Shown one piece after another: positions 1 through 9,961 of a stretch of 64,000 bases of DNA (position 1 is its first letter; every line of letters begins with the position of its first letter). A model generated the notes under the pieces. It was not told the origin of the DNA. It worked only from the letters and a program-made list of their open reading frames with translations, and did no database searches. The DNA is from Viola odorata (taxonomy: Eukaryota; Streptophyta; Magnoliopsida; Malpighiales; Violaceae). The position numbers were made by a program, and so were the translations under genes. The stretch covers positions 23,732,579 through 23,796,578 of the forward strand of contig OY829542.1 of the NCBI GenBank assembly GCA_963691705.1. The letters are read 5' to 3'.

Positions 1-402
1 GAGTTCCTCCCCTCTATAGCAGTACTATGAAGAAGAGATGAACATACTTCAGTCTATGATCAATGCATAAGAACGCAAGCTCACCCATCGCCCTTACCTG
101 GAATTCCGTATCACAAGACTTTTTCCCAATCTAGCCCGCAGTCTTGGCCTAGACTTCGGCCAATACTATTTTATATTTTAAACTGTTTTCATTATTTTCT
201 GTTTTGTCTTTAGTTTCAGATAACACCCAACCAAAACTCAGTGACGAGGAAGTCAAACTCAAGAACTACGTTTCCTAGAGGTCTCTGTGGACGATCCTCT
301 TACCATCATCTACAAACCATTGTAGACAGTGATAAGTTGTATTTCTACCCCCAATTCCATACTTATTTCACCCTTATATTTGACGTGTTCGACGCGCGGT
401 CA
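1..402 (+). repeat. 5' LTR, 3'-terminal 402 bp
   Basis: Identical by eye to 11079-11480. It ends in CA five bases before the primer binding site. By comparison with the 3' LTR, about 1117 bp of this LTR lie left of the window. It includes one copy of the GGCCNAGAC dimer at 141-166. Confidence 0.93.
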
Positions 403-407
403 AATTT

Positions 408-427
408 TGGCGCCGTTGCCGGGGATC
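408..427 (+). promoter_or_regulatory. Primer binding site, tRNA-Asp(GTC)
   Basis: TGGCGCCGTTGCCGGGGATC is the reverse complement of the 3' end of plant tRNA-Asp including its CCA. It lies five bases after the LTR end, where minus-strand DNA synthesis is primed. tRNA-Asp priming is typical of Athila elements. Confidence 0.9.
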
Positions 428-474
428 TCTAACGGTATTTGTAGTTTTTGTTTTATTTTATTTTATGACAGTTG

Positions 475-2205
475 ATGACCAGGTCCTCAAGTAGAGAACA
501 AGATTTGCTACCTATCAATCCCAATCTCACTAGGACCGAAGCACAGCTAAGGAAGCAAGCTCGACTAAGAGCAGCCCAAGAAGAAAGCGGATCGGAAGGT
601 TCTAACCCCGAATCAGAATATAGTCTAGACCACGGTCTTGGCCTAGATTCAGACCAAGACATGGCTGACCAGCAACCGGAACCGACAATGAGGGAGCTGA
701 ATAAAACAGCTGAGCAGGAGACCTTTTCCTGCATCAATCTCCCTCCAGTAGCTAATGATTGGTCCATCAAGACCAACATGGTGGCCAACCTCCCCAAGTT
801 TTACGGCCATTCCAACGAAAACCCGTTCAAACACTTAAGAAACTTACATGTTCAGTGCGACATCATGAAACCCACTATTGTAACCATGGAGAGGGCGAAG
901 CTGAAGGCCTTTCCAAGCTCTCTAGAAGGGGGAGCTCAGAACTGGTTTTACAGTCTGCCTCATAATACCATCAACACATGGGCGGAGATGTCCACCATGT
1001 TCCTCAACAAGTACTGGAATGCCACGAAGGCTGGCATAGCTAGGAAAGATATGGCCGCGATACAACAAAGAAGCGGAGAAAGCTTCTCCGAATATCATCA
1101 AAGGTTCAGAGATTTGCAAGAAGTCTGCCCCACTCATGGCGTAGCAGACAACACTATGATACAATATTTCTATGATGGGATGCTCCCAAGTTGCAAGGAA
1201 AAAGTTGATTCCGCCGCGAGCGGGGCATTACAAGATTTAACCGTCACAAGAGCAAAGATGTTGCTCCAGACATTGGCAGACAACTGCCAAAATAATACCA
1301 TTTCGGATAGAAATGCCTCTCCTTCTTCTCTAAATTCAATTAATGTTGAACAAAAATTAGATGATTTAACCGATATGATTAAAACCATTTCTGTTAATAT
1401 TTCAGGTTCAATGACTTCAGGAAATCAAGAGCAAGTAGCCTCTGTTTGTGGGATATGCCAGCAACAAGACCATCAGACCAACAACTGTTATATGGTCCAG
1501 CATCCAGAAGAGGTAACTCAAGTTAACGCCGCATATCCACAAAACCAAGGTAGCATGCTAAACTATCCTCAAGGAAGCAACCAATATGCATGGAGATCAC
1601 ACCCAAACTTCAGATGGAAAGACCCAGTCCCTCCAAATCAGAATCAGAATCAAGGTGTACCCCAGCAGCAACAACAACCTCCTATCAACTTCCAACATTT
1701 CGTGCCGCGACCTCCAAATCAGAATCTTGGCCCGAATCTAGGCCAAGCTCCAAGCCAACCTCCTTTACCTCAACTACCACCTGCCCCTAGGCCTTTGCAG
1801 CTTACTGGCCCTTCAGTAGAGGACACGCTCAAGCAACTGATGGAGCTGCAGAAAAATCACATGCAATCCACACAGACCAGCTTGGCGGAGCTACAAAAGC
1901 AAATCACTCAAATAGCAAATCAAGGGAAGTTACCACCAACCACGGTAAATAATCCAGCCCATAATGTGAGTGCTATAAGTTTGAGGAGTGGAGTGGTGTT
2001 GCCAGAAAGGAAAGGAGCGAAGACAGATGAGGAAATAAAGAAAATCGTTTCAGAAGATGTGGAAGAGGATGAGGAAGAAGAAGCTGAAGCAGAAGTAGTC
2101 TTGACCAAGACCCCGGCCAAGACTACGTTACCGCAGAACCAGAGAAAAAAGAGCCTGTCTTGGCCAAGCCGCAGGTCAAGCCCGACCAAAAGGAGGAGGT
2201 TATAG
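475..2205 (+). CDS. gag: Gag polyprotein of the Athila element
   Basis: Structural protein that would form the cytoplasmic virus-like particle. The first ATG in the frame is at 475 (576 aa). A retrotransposon gag domain lies at about residues 95-235 (motifs [10 protein letters not shown] and [13 protein letters not shown] are typical). A CCHC zinc knuckle, C-X2-C-X4-H-X4-C, starts near residue 325. Then come a Gln/Pro-rich linker and a Glu-rich acidic stretch near the C-terminus. The 3' end overlaps pol, which is in the -1 frame. The motif family described under 141-10212 occurs in frame three times or more ([24 protein letters not shown]). Confidence 0.9.
   Translation: MTRSSSREQDLLPINPNLTRTEAQLRKQARLRAAQEESGSEGSNPESEYSLDHGLGLDSDQDMADQQPEPTMRELNKTAEQETFSCINLPPVANDWSIKTNMVANLPKFYGHSNENPFKHLRNLHVQCDIMKPTIVTMERAKLKAFPSSLEGGAQNWFYSLPHNTINTWAEMSTMFLNKYWNATKAGIARKDMAAIQQRSGESFSEYHQRFRDLQEVCPTHGVADNTMIQYFYDGMLPSCKEKVDSAASGALQDLTVTRAKMLLQTLADNCQNNTISDRNASPSSLNSINVEQKLDDLTDMIKTISVNISGSMTSGNQEQVASVCGICQQQDHQTNNCYMVQHPEEVTQVNAAYPQNQGSMLNYPQGSNQYAWRSHPNFRWKDPVPPNQNQNQGVPQQQQQPPINFQHFVPRPPNQNLGPNLGQAPSQPPLPQLPPAPRPLQLTGPSVEDTLKQLMELQKNHMQSTQTSLAELQKQITQIANQGKLPPTTVNNPAHNVSAISLRSGVVLPERKGAKTDEEIKKIVSEDVEEDEEEEAEAEVVLTKTPAKTTLPQNQRKKSLSWPSRRSSPTKRRRL
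2145..2151 (+). promoter_or_regulatory. Candidate -1 ribosomal frameshift site A AAA AAG between gag and pol
   Basis: In the gag frame the bases split as A AAA AAG, an X XXY YYZ heptamer. It lies in the 2088-2205 overlap where pol is open in the -1 frame. The self-complementary CTTGGCCAAG begins about 8 bases downstream. The heptamer is seen directly; its function is inference, and A AAA AAG is a weaker site in eukaryotes than A AAA AAC. Confidence 0.55.
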
Positions 2206-5200
2206 AAATCATTCCACCATTTCCCCCGAGATCTTCAAAAGAAAAAAGACAAGATGAAATGAGGGATTTCATGACTGTTTTTGGAAAAATAGCCGTGAAT
2301 ATTCCAATGTTGGATTTAATTGCAAAAGTCCCTTCTTATGCTAAATTCCTTAAAGAATTGTGCACTAATAAAAAGAAAATTGCAGGTGTAGAAAGGGTAA
2401 ATTTATCCAACAACGTTTCAGCAGTACAACAACTCCCAGAGAAGTGCAAGGATCAAGGAACCTTCACAATTCCATGCCAAATAGGGAACAAAACCATTGA
2501 GAAAGCCCTCTGTGATTTAGGGGCTGGTATCAATGTAATGTCTCTAAGTGAATTCGAGACCTTGAAGATTGGAACCATGAAGGAGACTGACTTGGTGATA
2601 CAGTTAGCTGATCGAACAATCATCCGACCTAAAGGAGTAGTGACTGATGTCCTGGTAATGGTAAATGATTTTATCTATCCAGTTGATTTTTATATAGTTG
2701 AGATGAATGTTCAATTGCCATCTTGTACCACTGACATTTTATTAGGAAGACCTTTCCTAAGAACCTCAAAAGCAAAGATAGATTGCTTCAAAGGAAGCAT
2801 AATTCTGGAATTTTGTGGAAGGACAATTAAGTTCAGCATTTCAGATGCTTTAAAACACCCAAACGACTTGCATTGTGTTAGTTTTTTGGATGTTTTGGAT
2901 CCAATTACAGAAGAAATAGCTGACATTTATCATAACGATCCCCTTGAGTATGTTTTGACCAGGGGAATTTCCACTCAAACACTGCCAGAGCTAGAAGACC
3001 GCACTGGAGATCAGGAGGAACTCCAACAAATGGTGGACAGTTTGGCCGAACAAGAAGAAGAAGACTTAGTCTTGGCCTCGATCTTGGCCAAGACGCCGGC
3101 CAAGACTGCCAACAATAGAAGAAAAGTAGTTAATTGTCAATATGTGCAATCAACGAGTCCTAAATTCTTACCTTCTGTCGTGCAGGCACCACAGTTAGAA
3201 TTGAAATCCCTACCAGGTCACTTGAAGTACGTCTATCTAGGCCTAGATGACACACTACCCGTCATAATTTCAGCCAAGCTATCAAGAGTGGAAGAAGATA
3301 AATTGATAGCTGTCTTGAAGGAACACAAGGAGGCGATTGGCTGGACGATGGCAGACATCAAGGGGATATCATCTAACATCTGTACCCACAAAATACATGT
3401 GGAAGAGGATAAGAAACCCATTCGGCAACCCCAGAGGAGATTAAACCCTCCTATGATGGAAGTTGTTAAGAAAGAAATAATTAAGTTGTTAGATTCGGGT
3501 GTTATTTATCCTATCTCAGATAGTAATTGGGTATCTCCTGTGCAGGTAGTCCCTAAGAAGACTGGAACAACAGTGATCGAAGGAGAAGATGGCGCTCAAA
3601 GAACAGCCAGAATTCAAAACGGATGGAGGGTATGTATTGACTACCGAAGGCTGAATCAAGTCACTCGGAAGGACCACTTCCCGCTGCCTTTCATCGATCA
3701 AATGGTAGAGAGACTTACTGGAAAGTCTCACTACTGTTTCCTAGATGGATACTCGGGGTTTCACCAAATCCCCGTTGCTCCCGAAGATCAACAAAAGACA
3801 ACGTTCACTTGTCCATTTGGAACGTTTGCCTATAGGCGCATGCCGTTTGGGCTTTGTAATGCGTCAGCCACCTTTCAAAGGTGCATGGTAAGCATATTTT
3901 CTGAGTATGTTGAGAGAAGTATCGAAGTGTTTATGGACGACTTTACCGTGTATGGTAATGACTTCGACCAATGCTTACATAACTTAGAAAATATTTTAAA
4001 AAGATGTGTTGATACATGTTTAGTTTTAAACTTTGAAAAGTGCCATTTTATGGTAGATCAAGGGATTGTCCTTGGACATGTAGTCTCTAAGAAAGGCATT
4101 GAGGTTGATCAAGCCAAAATTGACATTATCAAGAACTTGCCTTACCCCTCATGCTTGCGTGAGGTTCGTAGTTTTCTTGGTCATGCAGGTTTCTACCGTA
4201 GGTTCATTAAGGACTTCTCAAAGGTGGCTGAACCGATGTGCAAGTTACTACAAAAAGAGGTGGAGTTCGACTTCAATGAAGCGTGCAAGAAGTCCTTCGA
4301 AGAGCTGAAGGAACGACTGACCACAGCACCAATCATCCAACCACCAGACTGGAGCTTGCCGTTCGAGCTGATGTGCGATGCGAGTGATGCTGCTGTTGGC
4401 GCGGTTCTTGGCCAAAAGAAAGGGAAAGACCCCCACGTCGTCTACTATGCATCGAAGATGCTAGATGATGCCCAACGGAATTATACCACAACTGAAAAAG
4501 AACTCTTTGCAATAGTTTTTGCCCTGGAAAAATTTAGATCTTATTTATTGGGCACTAAAATTATTGTATTTTCAGATCATTCCGCATTGAAATATCTTTT
4601 GGTTAAGCATGATGCTAAACCAAGATTAATCCGTTGGATTCTTCTTATGCAGGAGCACAATCTGGAAATTAAGGACAAGAGTGGAAGGGAAAATCTTGTA
4701 GCAGATCATCTAAGCCGTTGCCTAGCAAAGGGAGACACAAACGAGATCAAAGCAGAATTTCCAGACGAGAAGCTGTTTTCTGTCGCACTGTCTAGCCAGG
4801 AGTCTAGGCCTAGACTCCAGCCAAACCCGCGACCATGGTACGCTGAAATAGCAAATTACCTAGCAACAGGTAAATACTATGGTGACATGACTACCTATGA
4901 GAAGGTAAAGGTCAAGCATGACAGTAAGTATTATGTTTGGGATGACCCATATTTATGGAAGATAGGGTCCGATCAATTGCTAAGGAGATGTATACCTAAG
5001 GATGAAACCAAGTCTATACTAGAATTCTGTCACTCCAAAGCATGCGGAGGCCATTTTGGAGCTAGAAGGACAGCCCTAAAAATCTTAGAGGCTGGTTTCT
5101 ATTGGCCGACAATTTTTCAGGATAGTGCTCTATTTTGTAAAACTTGTTCGGCATGTCAAAAAGTGGGAAACATTAGTTCTCGAAATGAAATGCCTATGAA

Positions 5201-6128
5201 TTTTATTCTTTCTTGTGAAATATTTGATATATGGGGCATAGATTTTATGGGACCTTTTCCTACTTCTTTTGGCAACAAATATATTATTTTAGCTGTGGAT
5301 TATGTATCAAAATGGATAGAGGCGAAAGCCACTAAAAATGATGATGCTAGAACTGTTATTTCCTTTATTAAAACTAATATCTTAAACAGATTTGGGATTC
5401 CTCGAGGGATCATTAGTGATCGAGGAACCCACTTCTGCAACAAGATTTTAACTTCTCTTTTCAGGAAATATGGCATCACACATAGGGTATCCACAGCCTA
5501 TCACCCTCAAACAAACGGCCAGGCCGAAGTGTCAAATAGAGAGGTGAAGTCAGTCTTGGCCAAGACAGTAGGCCTAGACAGACGCGATTGGAGCCAGCGG
5601 TTAGATGACGCATTGTGGGCCTGTAGAACGGCCTACAAAGGACCAATCGGGATGACACCATACAAGCTTGTCTATGGGAAGACATGTCACTTGCCAGTAG
5701 GATTGCAACACAAAGCGTATTGGGCAATACGAAAATGCAACCTAAGATATGATGAGGCTGGCCAAGAAAGAAAATTACAACTCCACGAGCTAGAGGAGTT
5801 GAGGGACCTAGCCTATGACAATCAGTTGATTGTCAAGGTCAGAATGAAAGCTTACCACGACAAGAGAATTATTGGAAAACCTCTCCACACAGGGGAGAAA
5901 GTTCTTCTTTATAATTCCCGTTTTAAATTATTTCCTGGAAAATTACAAACTCGTTGGGAAGGCCCTTTTGTTATTACTAACATTTACCCGCATGGTGCAG
6001 TAGATATTAGGAATGAGAAAACAGGTGCCGAGCTCAAGGTGAACGGCCAGAGAGTGAAGCCGTTCTTTGAAAATTTTCAGGAAGATAAAGTTTCAGAAAA
6101 GGTGGACGAGCCGCCTCAAAACAACTGA
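2148..6128 (+). CDS. pol: Pol polyprotein (protease, RT, RNase H, integrase) of the Athila element
   Basis: Replication enzymes of the element. The frame opens at 2088 with no convincing ATG, so expression by -1 frameshifting from gag is likely; residue numbers here count from the TTG at 2160. The aspartic protease motif is DLGAG near residue 119. RT lies at about 400-650 with FMDD near 591 (nt 3930-3941). RNase H has [15 protein letters not shown]. Integrase has an HHCC zinc finger from about 957 (H..H..CKTCSAC) and the D, D, E residues in [15 protein letters not shown] and [10 protein letters not shown]. No internal stop is present. Length is normal for a Ty3/gypsy pol. Two copies of the GGCCAAGAC dimer are translated in frame. 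Confidence 0.92.
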   Translation, partial: KEPVLAKPQVKPDQKEEVIEIIPPFPPRSSKEKRQDEMRDFMTVFGKIAVNIPMLDLIAKVPSYAKFLKELCTNKKKIAGVERVNLSNNVSAVQQLPEKCKDQGTFTIPCQIGNKTIEKALCDLGAGINVMSLSEFETLKIGTMKETDLVIQLADRTIIRPKGVVTDVLVMVNDFIYPVDFYIVEMNVQLPSCTTDILLGRPFLRTSKAKIDCFKGSIILEFCGRTIKFSISDALKHPNDLHCVSFLDVLDPITEEIADIYHNDPLEYVLTRGISTQTLPELEDRTGDQEELQQMVDSLAEQEEEDLVLASILAKTPAKTANNRRKVVNCQYVQSTSPKFLPSVVQAPQLELKSLPGHLKYVYLGLDDTLPVIISAKLSRVEEDKLIAVLKEHKEAIGWTMADIKGISSNICTHKIHVEEDKKPIRQPQRRLNPPMMEVVKKEIIKLLDSGVIYPISDSNWVSPVQVVPKKTGTTVIEGEDGAQRTARIQNGWRVCIDYRRLNQVTRKDHFPLPFIDQMVERLTGKSHYCFLDGYSGFHQIPVAPEDQQKTTFTCPFGTFAYRRMPFGLCNASATFQRCMVSIFSEYVERSIEVFMDDFTVYGNDFDQCLHNLENILKRCVDTCLVLNFEKCHFMVDQGIVLGHVVSKKGIEVDQAKIDIIKNLPYPSCLREVRSFLGHAGFYRRFIKDFSKVAEPMCKLLQKEVEFDFNEACKKSFEELKERLTTAPIIQPPDWSLPFELMCDASDAAVGAVLGQKKGKDPHVVYYASKMLDDAQRNYTTTEKELFAIVFALEKFRSYLLGTKIIVFSDHSALKYLLVKHDAKPRLIRWILLMQEHNLEIKDKSGRENLVADHLSRCLAKGDTNEIKAEFPDEKLFSVALSSQESRPRLQPNPRPWYAEIANYLATGKYYGDMTTYEKVKVKHDSKYYVWDDPYLWKIGSDQLLRRCIPKDETKSILEFCHSKACGGHFGARRTALKILEAGFYWPTIFQDSALFCKTCSACQKVGNISSRNEMPMNFILSCEIFDIWGIDFMGPFPTSFGNKYIILAVDYVSKWIEAKATKNDDARTVISFIKTNILNRFGIPRGIISDRGTHFCNKILTSLFRKYGITHRVSTAYHPQTNGQAEVSNREVKSVLAKTVGLDRRDWSQRLDDALWACRTAYKGPIGMTPYKLVYGKTCHLPVGLQHKAYWAIRKCNLRYDEAGQERKLQLHELEELRDLAYDNQLIVKVRMKAYHDKRIIGKPLHTGEKVLLYNSRFKLFPGKLQTRWEGPFVITNIYPHGAVDIRNEKTGAELKVNGQRVKPFFENFQEDKVSEKVDEPPQNN

Positions 6129-6655
6129 AGAAAAATTGAGAGTCAAGCCTAGGACTTAAAATAAGGGCGCTGCAAGGGAGGCAACCCTTGTGTCTTTTAA
6201 AATTTTAGGATGTAAATACTTGTTTTTGTCACATTTAATTTCCGGGTAGTTTTCGTTTTTGTGCAGGAAATTTAGTGTGGGGAAAATTGAAGTAGTCGTG
6301 GCCAAGATCTTGGCCAAGACAGAGAGCTAGACTGGCTAGCGTGTGAAGAGCCTCTTTTAAATAGTGAGACACGTGTCAGCTCAGCCTAATTAAGTCATTT
6401 AATTGCTTTTGGAACGGACAGCTCCAAAAATCAATTAAATTGAATTAATTAGGCAGCGTGGGAATTAAAACCACCACCTCTGCACATTCTCTCCCACTCT
6501 GACACGATCTTCCCACGACCAATACAAATCAAACCTCTCCCACCTGAGATAAAAGCATAAAACCTTTCTCCTTCTTCTTCCCAAATCAAAATCGCGCAGT
6601 ACACGAAAAGCCCAAACATCCGAAAATCCTTTCAGCTTCTTCTCCATCTCCAACA
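6129..6655 (+). other. Spacer between pol and the third ORF
   Basis: Non-coding. It contains one GGCCAAGAC dimer (about 6300-6325) and a short palindromic AATTAA stretch near 6430-6450. It may serve as leader for the third ORF, whose ATG follows a pyrimidine-rich stretch. I see no gene in it. Confidence 0.6.
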
Positions 6656-8863
6656 ATGACTGCACCCAGCCGTCCTTCGCCTTCAACCGTCCCTGCGGAG
6701 AGCGACGACCTCCGTGGAGCTGCGCCGACTGGAATGCCGACCAACTCCACCGCCGCCGCACGTCGCCTGCTGGAGGCGCTGGAAGACGACGATTCTATGT
6801 CCTCCGAAGACGATTTACCTGAGGAATCAGAGGAAAGTGTCCAGGGAGCCGACCGAGCGGTGGTCGTTTCTGATGAGGACTCCGATGAAGTCCCTCTCGC
6901 GAAGAGGATGAAGACCTCTGCCCCGCCGACGACTGGAGACAGAGAAGCCCGTCGAGCCAGCAGGCATGCAAAGAAGATGGCAGCTGCCGGAGCCTCTAAC
7001 CCAGCTCCGACCACCGCTGCAAAGAACAAACCCACTCCCGCTTCTGCCGTTGACGACACCATTACCACACCACCACCGCCACCTCCGGCGAAGAAGAAAT
7101 CAGCCACTGCGCCGCCCAAGAAGTCCGGGCGAGTCAAGCAGGTGGCTCACAAAAAGACACCGACTAAGAAGCCGGCGAAAACCCCAATTGCAGCTCGGTC
7201 CCCACCTCCGCCGAACCCTAATTCAGGCAAGACCACTGCCGCTCCTTCCACTGCCAAGAGCAAAGGGAAACAGAAGGCGGTCGTGGAGGATTCAGATGAG
7301 GACGACGAAAACGATTTAGTCTTGGCCAAAACTGCGGCCAAGACTCCAAAGGTACGATCTCTTCCTCCTCTGCACACACTCAAGGGGTGGTTAACATTTG
7401 ATACCCCCGACCATAAATCTAAGTTGCGTGATATGCATACCTGTGATATTCCTGCTTATGCTCGTTTGGAGTTTGATTTCTTGAATGAGATGGCTTTAGG
7501 GAATAAAATTAGGGAATATGTGTATGCTCTTGGTTGGGTACCTTTTATGTCTCTTGAGTGTGATGCTTATGTTGAGTTGTGTCTTGAGTTCCACACAACC
7601 TTTTGGTTTGATGAACCTGCCTTGTATGTTAGGGGTAGAGACAAACCTGATTTTGCAGCCCCCGAAATTGTTAATTTTAGGTTGTGTGACAAATGGAGCC
7701 ACTTGTCTATTGATGCCTTTAATTCTCTGCTTGGATTTACCTTTGGTGATGAGGCTATATTTGATTATCCCACTGATTGGGACAATAATGTAGCTTTTAG
7801 GGAAATTACGGGTGATCAAAATGCAAAATTTGATAGGAATTCTAAGGCACACGCCATACTAAACCCTGCGCTTAGAATGCTCCATAGGGTCTTGTCTATC
7901 AACCTCTCGGGGAAGACAAAGGTCTCTGGAAATTTAGCCAAGTCTGAATTGTTTCTGTTGTGGTGCATTTTGCACAAGAAAAAGGTCAACTTAGGCTTGT
8001 ATTTGGTTGAAGTGTTGCATGCCCGTGAGTCCAAAACAAAACTGATCTTTGGGTCTTTGATAACTTGGCTTGCTATGCAAACTGCTAGTTTAGATCCTAT
8101 TGCTTCTGATTTACATTCATGGTGTTCCCCGAAAATCCTTGGTTTTAGATCCTTCGACCAAATGGGACATTTCCATTTGGAAGGAGAGTTTGTTGCATGT
8201 AATACAGGATTTACGCCGGTTTCGGAGCACATTTTCTCGAAGAAGAATGGAGGGAAGTACAAGCTACGACCCATTATCATTCCAGGAGAAGAAGCAGAGG
8301 GCAATCTTGCCCAGGATCTAGGCCAAGACGCTGGCCACGACACCCCCATTCCTGATGCTGCAGATGATCTAGGCCAAGACACCCGTCAAGATCCTCCTAC
8401 CAGTAGCACCAGTGAGCCTCCAGCGTGGGCCAAGGAATTCCAAGCACGACAGCTGCTCATTCTTGAGCAGCAGAAGATAATCCTTGAGCGTCTAGACCAA
8501 GGCAAGAATCAAGACCAGCCTCCCGCATCCAGCAGTGCAGAAGTGGCGCCTCAATGGGCCCAATGTCTTAATGACAGGCAGGATGTCCTCCTTGAGCAGA
8601 TGAAGCTCACCAGGACAAACGTCCTCCACGTATACCAGCACCTCCAGGCCCACTTCAAACTCCTCAAAGACCTTCACGACAATCTGAGCTCAGACTCCGA
8701 GTCATCCGATGAGGAGGAAGCACCAGAACCATCATTACAGCCAGCGAAGTCACCACACCAATCAATGCGCCCTCCAGCTCCGAGAGATCCAAAGCCGAAG
8801 GACTCTCCTGCCTCTGATCTAGGCCAAGCCTCTGGCCAAGATCCCAAGAGCCAAGCAACATGA
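6656..8863 (+). CDS. Third ORF of the Athila element (env position, Athila ORF-1-like)
   Basis: 735 aa, intact, ATG at 6656. Residues 1-235 are low complexity and rich in Ala, Pro, Ser, Thr and Lys with acidic clusters. A folded region at about 240-520 (GWLTFDTPDHKSK, DKWSHLSIDAFNSLLGF, YPTDWDNN) resembles the uncharacterised Athila ORF-1 family of plant retrotransposons. The C-terminal part carries GQD repeats and two related segments, WAKEFQARQLLILEQQK and WAQCLNDRQDVLLEQMK, probably helical. I see no signal peptide and no membrane segment, so the env-like label is positional only. Function is unknown. Two codon phases of the GGCCAAGAC dimer are translated here (LAKTAAKT near residue 223; LGQDAGHD, LGQDTRQD and LGQASGQD near the end). 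Confidence 0.75.
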   Translation: MTAPSRPSPSTVPAESDDLRGAAPTGMPTNSTAAARRLLEALEDDDSMSSEDDLPEESEESVQGADRAVVVSDEDSDEVPLAKRMKTSAPPTTGDREARRASRHAKKMAAAGASNPAPTTAAKNKPTPASAVDDTITTPPPPPPAKKKSATAPPKKSGRVKQVAHKKTPTKKPAKTPIAARSPPPPNPNSGKTTAAPSTAKSKGKQKAVVEDSDEDDENDLVLAKTAAKTPKVRSLPPLHTLKGWLTFDTPDHKSKLRDMHTCDIPAYARLEFDFLNEMALGNKIREYVYALGWVPFMSLECDAYVELCLEFHTTFWFDEPALYVRGRDKPDFAAPEIVNFRLCDKWSHLSIDAFNSLLGFTFGDEAIFDYPTDWDNNVAFREITGDQNAKFDRNSKAHAILNPALRMLHRVLSINLSGKTKVSGNLAKSELFLLWCILHKKKVNLGLYLVEVLHARESKTKLIFGSLITWLAMQTASLDPIASDLHSWCSPKILGFRSFDQMGHFHLEGEFVACNTGFTPVSEHIFSKKNGGKYKLRPIIIPGEEAEGNLAQDLGQDAGHDTPIPDAADDLGQDTRQDPPTSSTSEPPAWAKEFQARQLLILEQQKIILERLDQGKNQDQPPASSSAEVAPQWAQCLNDRQDVLLEQMKLTRTNVLHVYQHLQAHFKLLKDLHDNLSSDSESSDEEEAPEPSLQPAKSPHQSMRPPAPRDPKPKDSPASDLGQASGQDPKSQAT

Positions 8864-9961
8864 GTTGCTTCTGCCCCCAGGTCATGCTTTTCCTTTCTTT
8901 TACTTCTCTGTTTAGTTTTTCTTTTGTTTCTCTCCACACAATGAGGACATTGTGACTTTTAAGTGTGGGGAGGGTGTTAGTATGTCTTGTGTTTTTGTGA
9001 ATATTGAATGTTTGATTGTGTGTTTTGCGTCTGTTTTTGTGAGTCAAATTAGTGTGTTTTAATTTTTTATTTTTATATCAGTATGTCCAGTATAGAGTCA
9101 GTCATTTGCATGATTTTTATTGGTATTTTTATGCATGTTTTGAGTTTGTTTTGTTGTGAACATCCGAATCCCTGTTTTCTTGCTTAGATTGTTTAGTCTT
9201 TTGGTGGGATTGCATGTAGACACTTTTCTAGGGAATACAATGCTTTAGTAACAGGGATGCGAATGAGCGTAAATGATCAATGCCTAAGGGGCATTTAATC
9301 TGATGTTTCCCGAACGTTAGCCATCCATATGGTCGTAAGGACACCTAGCTAGGACCTTAATTCTTATTAGGATGATGAGGTTTGCTGCCCGGATTTGAGT
9401 GTGTCGTTCTATCTGTTGTAGTGTGAGACAAATAAAGGTGTTGGAATGTCATAGGACAGACATAGCAAAGGTGGAAGCCCCCGCTGAAAAGGACAAGCTC
9501 TGTCTATGTGCCGTGTCTATAAAAGAAAAAAATTTATCATAGAAAAGACACTTGAATTGTCAGAAAAAAATTGCTAAAGACATAAAAGAAAATAAAAGAA
9601 GAAAAATTTCTGTCAAAGTGATTTAAATGGCACCAGTCTTTAGGCACTTTTTGATAGACGACACTTGGTGGGACTCAAATCCTTGGTGAACCTTGTTGCC
9701 CTATACTCTATCATCTAATCTAGTAGGGTGTCTTGATACCATGTGGAAGGTGTATGTCCGGGGTATTGATCATTCCTTGTTAGTCTTGCATTGGGTACTC
9801 TAGTGAAGTGTCTTGGCAGTTCCAGTAGAGGGGTAAGCAATCTGAAATTGAGAAAGTCCGGGGGATTCATGATGTCTATTTTGTTTTGAAGTGTTTTTAA
9901 TTTTTATTGAGTCTTTGAGTCTATATGCTTGGGGGCAAGCATTGTTTAAGTGTGGGGAGTT
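8864..9961 (+). other. 3' non-coding region and polypurine tract of the Athila element
   Basis: No ORF. The G-rich phrase AAGTGTGGGGAG occurs at about 8960 and again at 9949-9959. The second copy directly precedes the LTR start and is the probable polypurine tract priming plus-strand DNA; GGGGGCAAGC is at 9931-9940. The rest is U-rich on the plus strand with nothing recognisable. Confidence 0.65.

Noticed and set aside
7816..8382. 188-codon minus-strand ORF
   Set aside because: Antisense shadow of the third Athila ORF.
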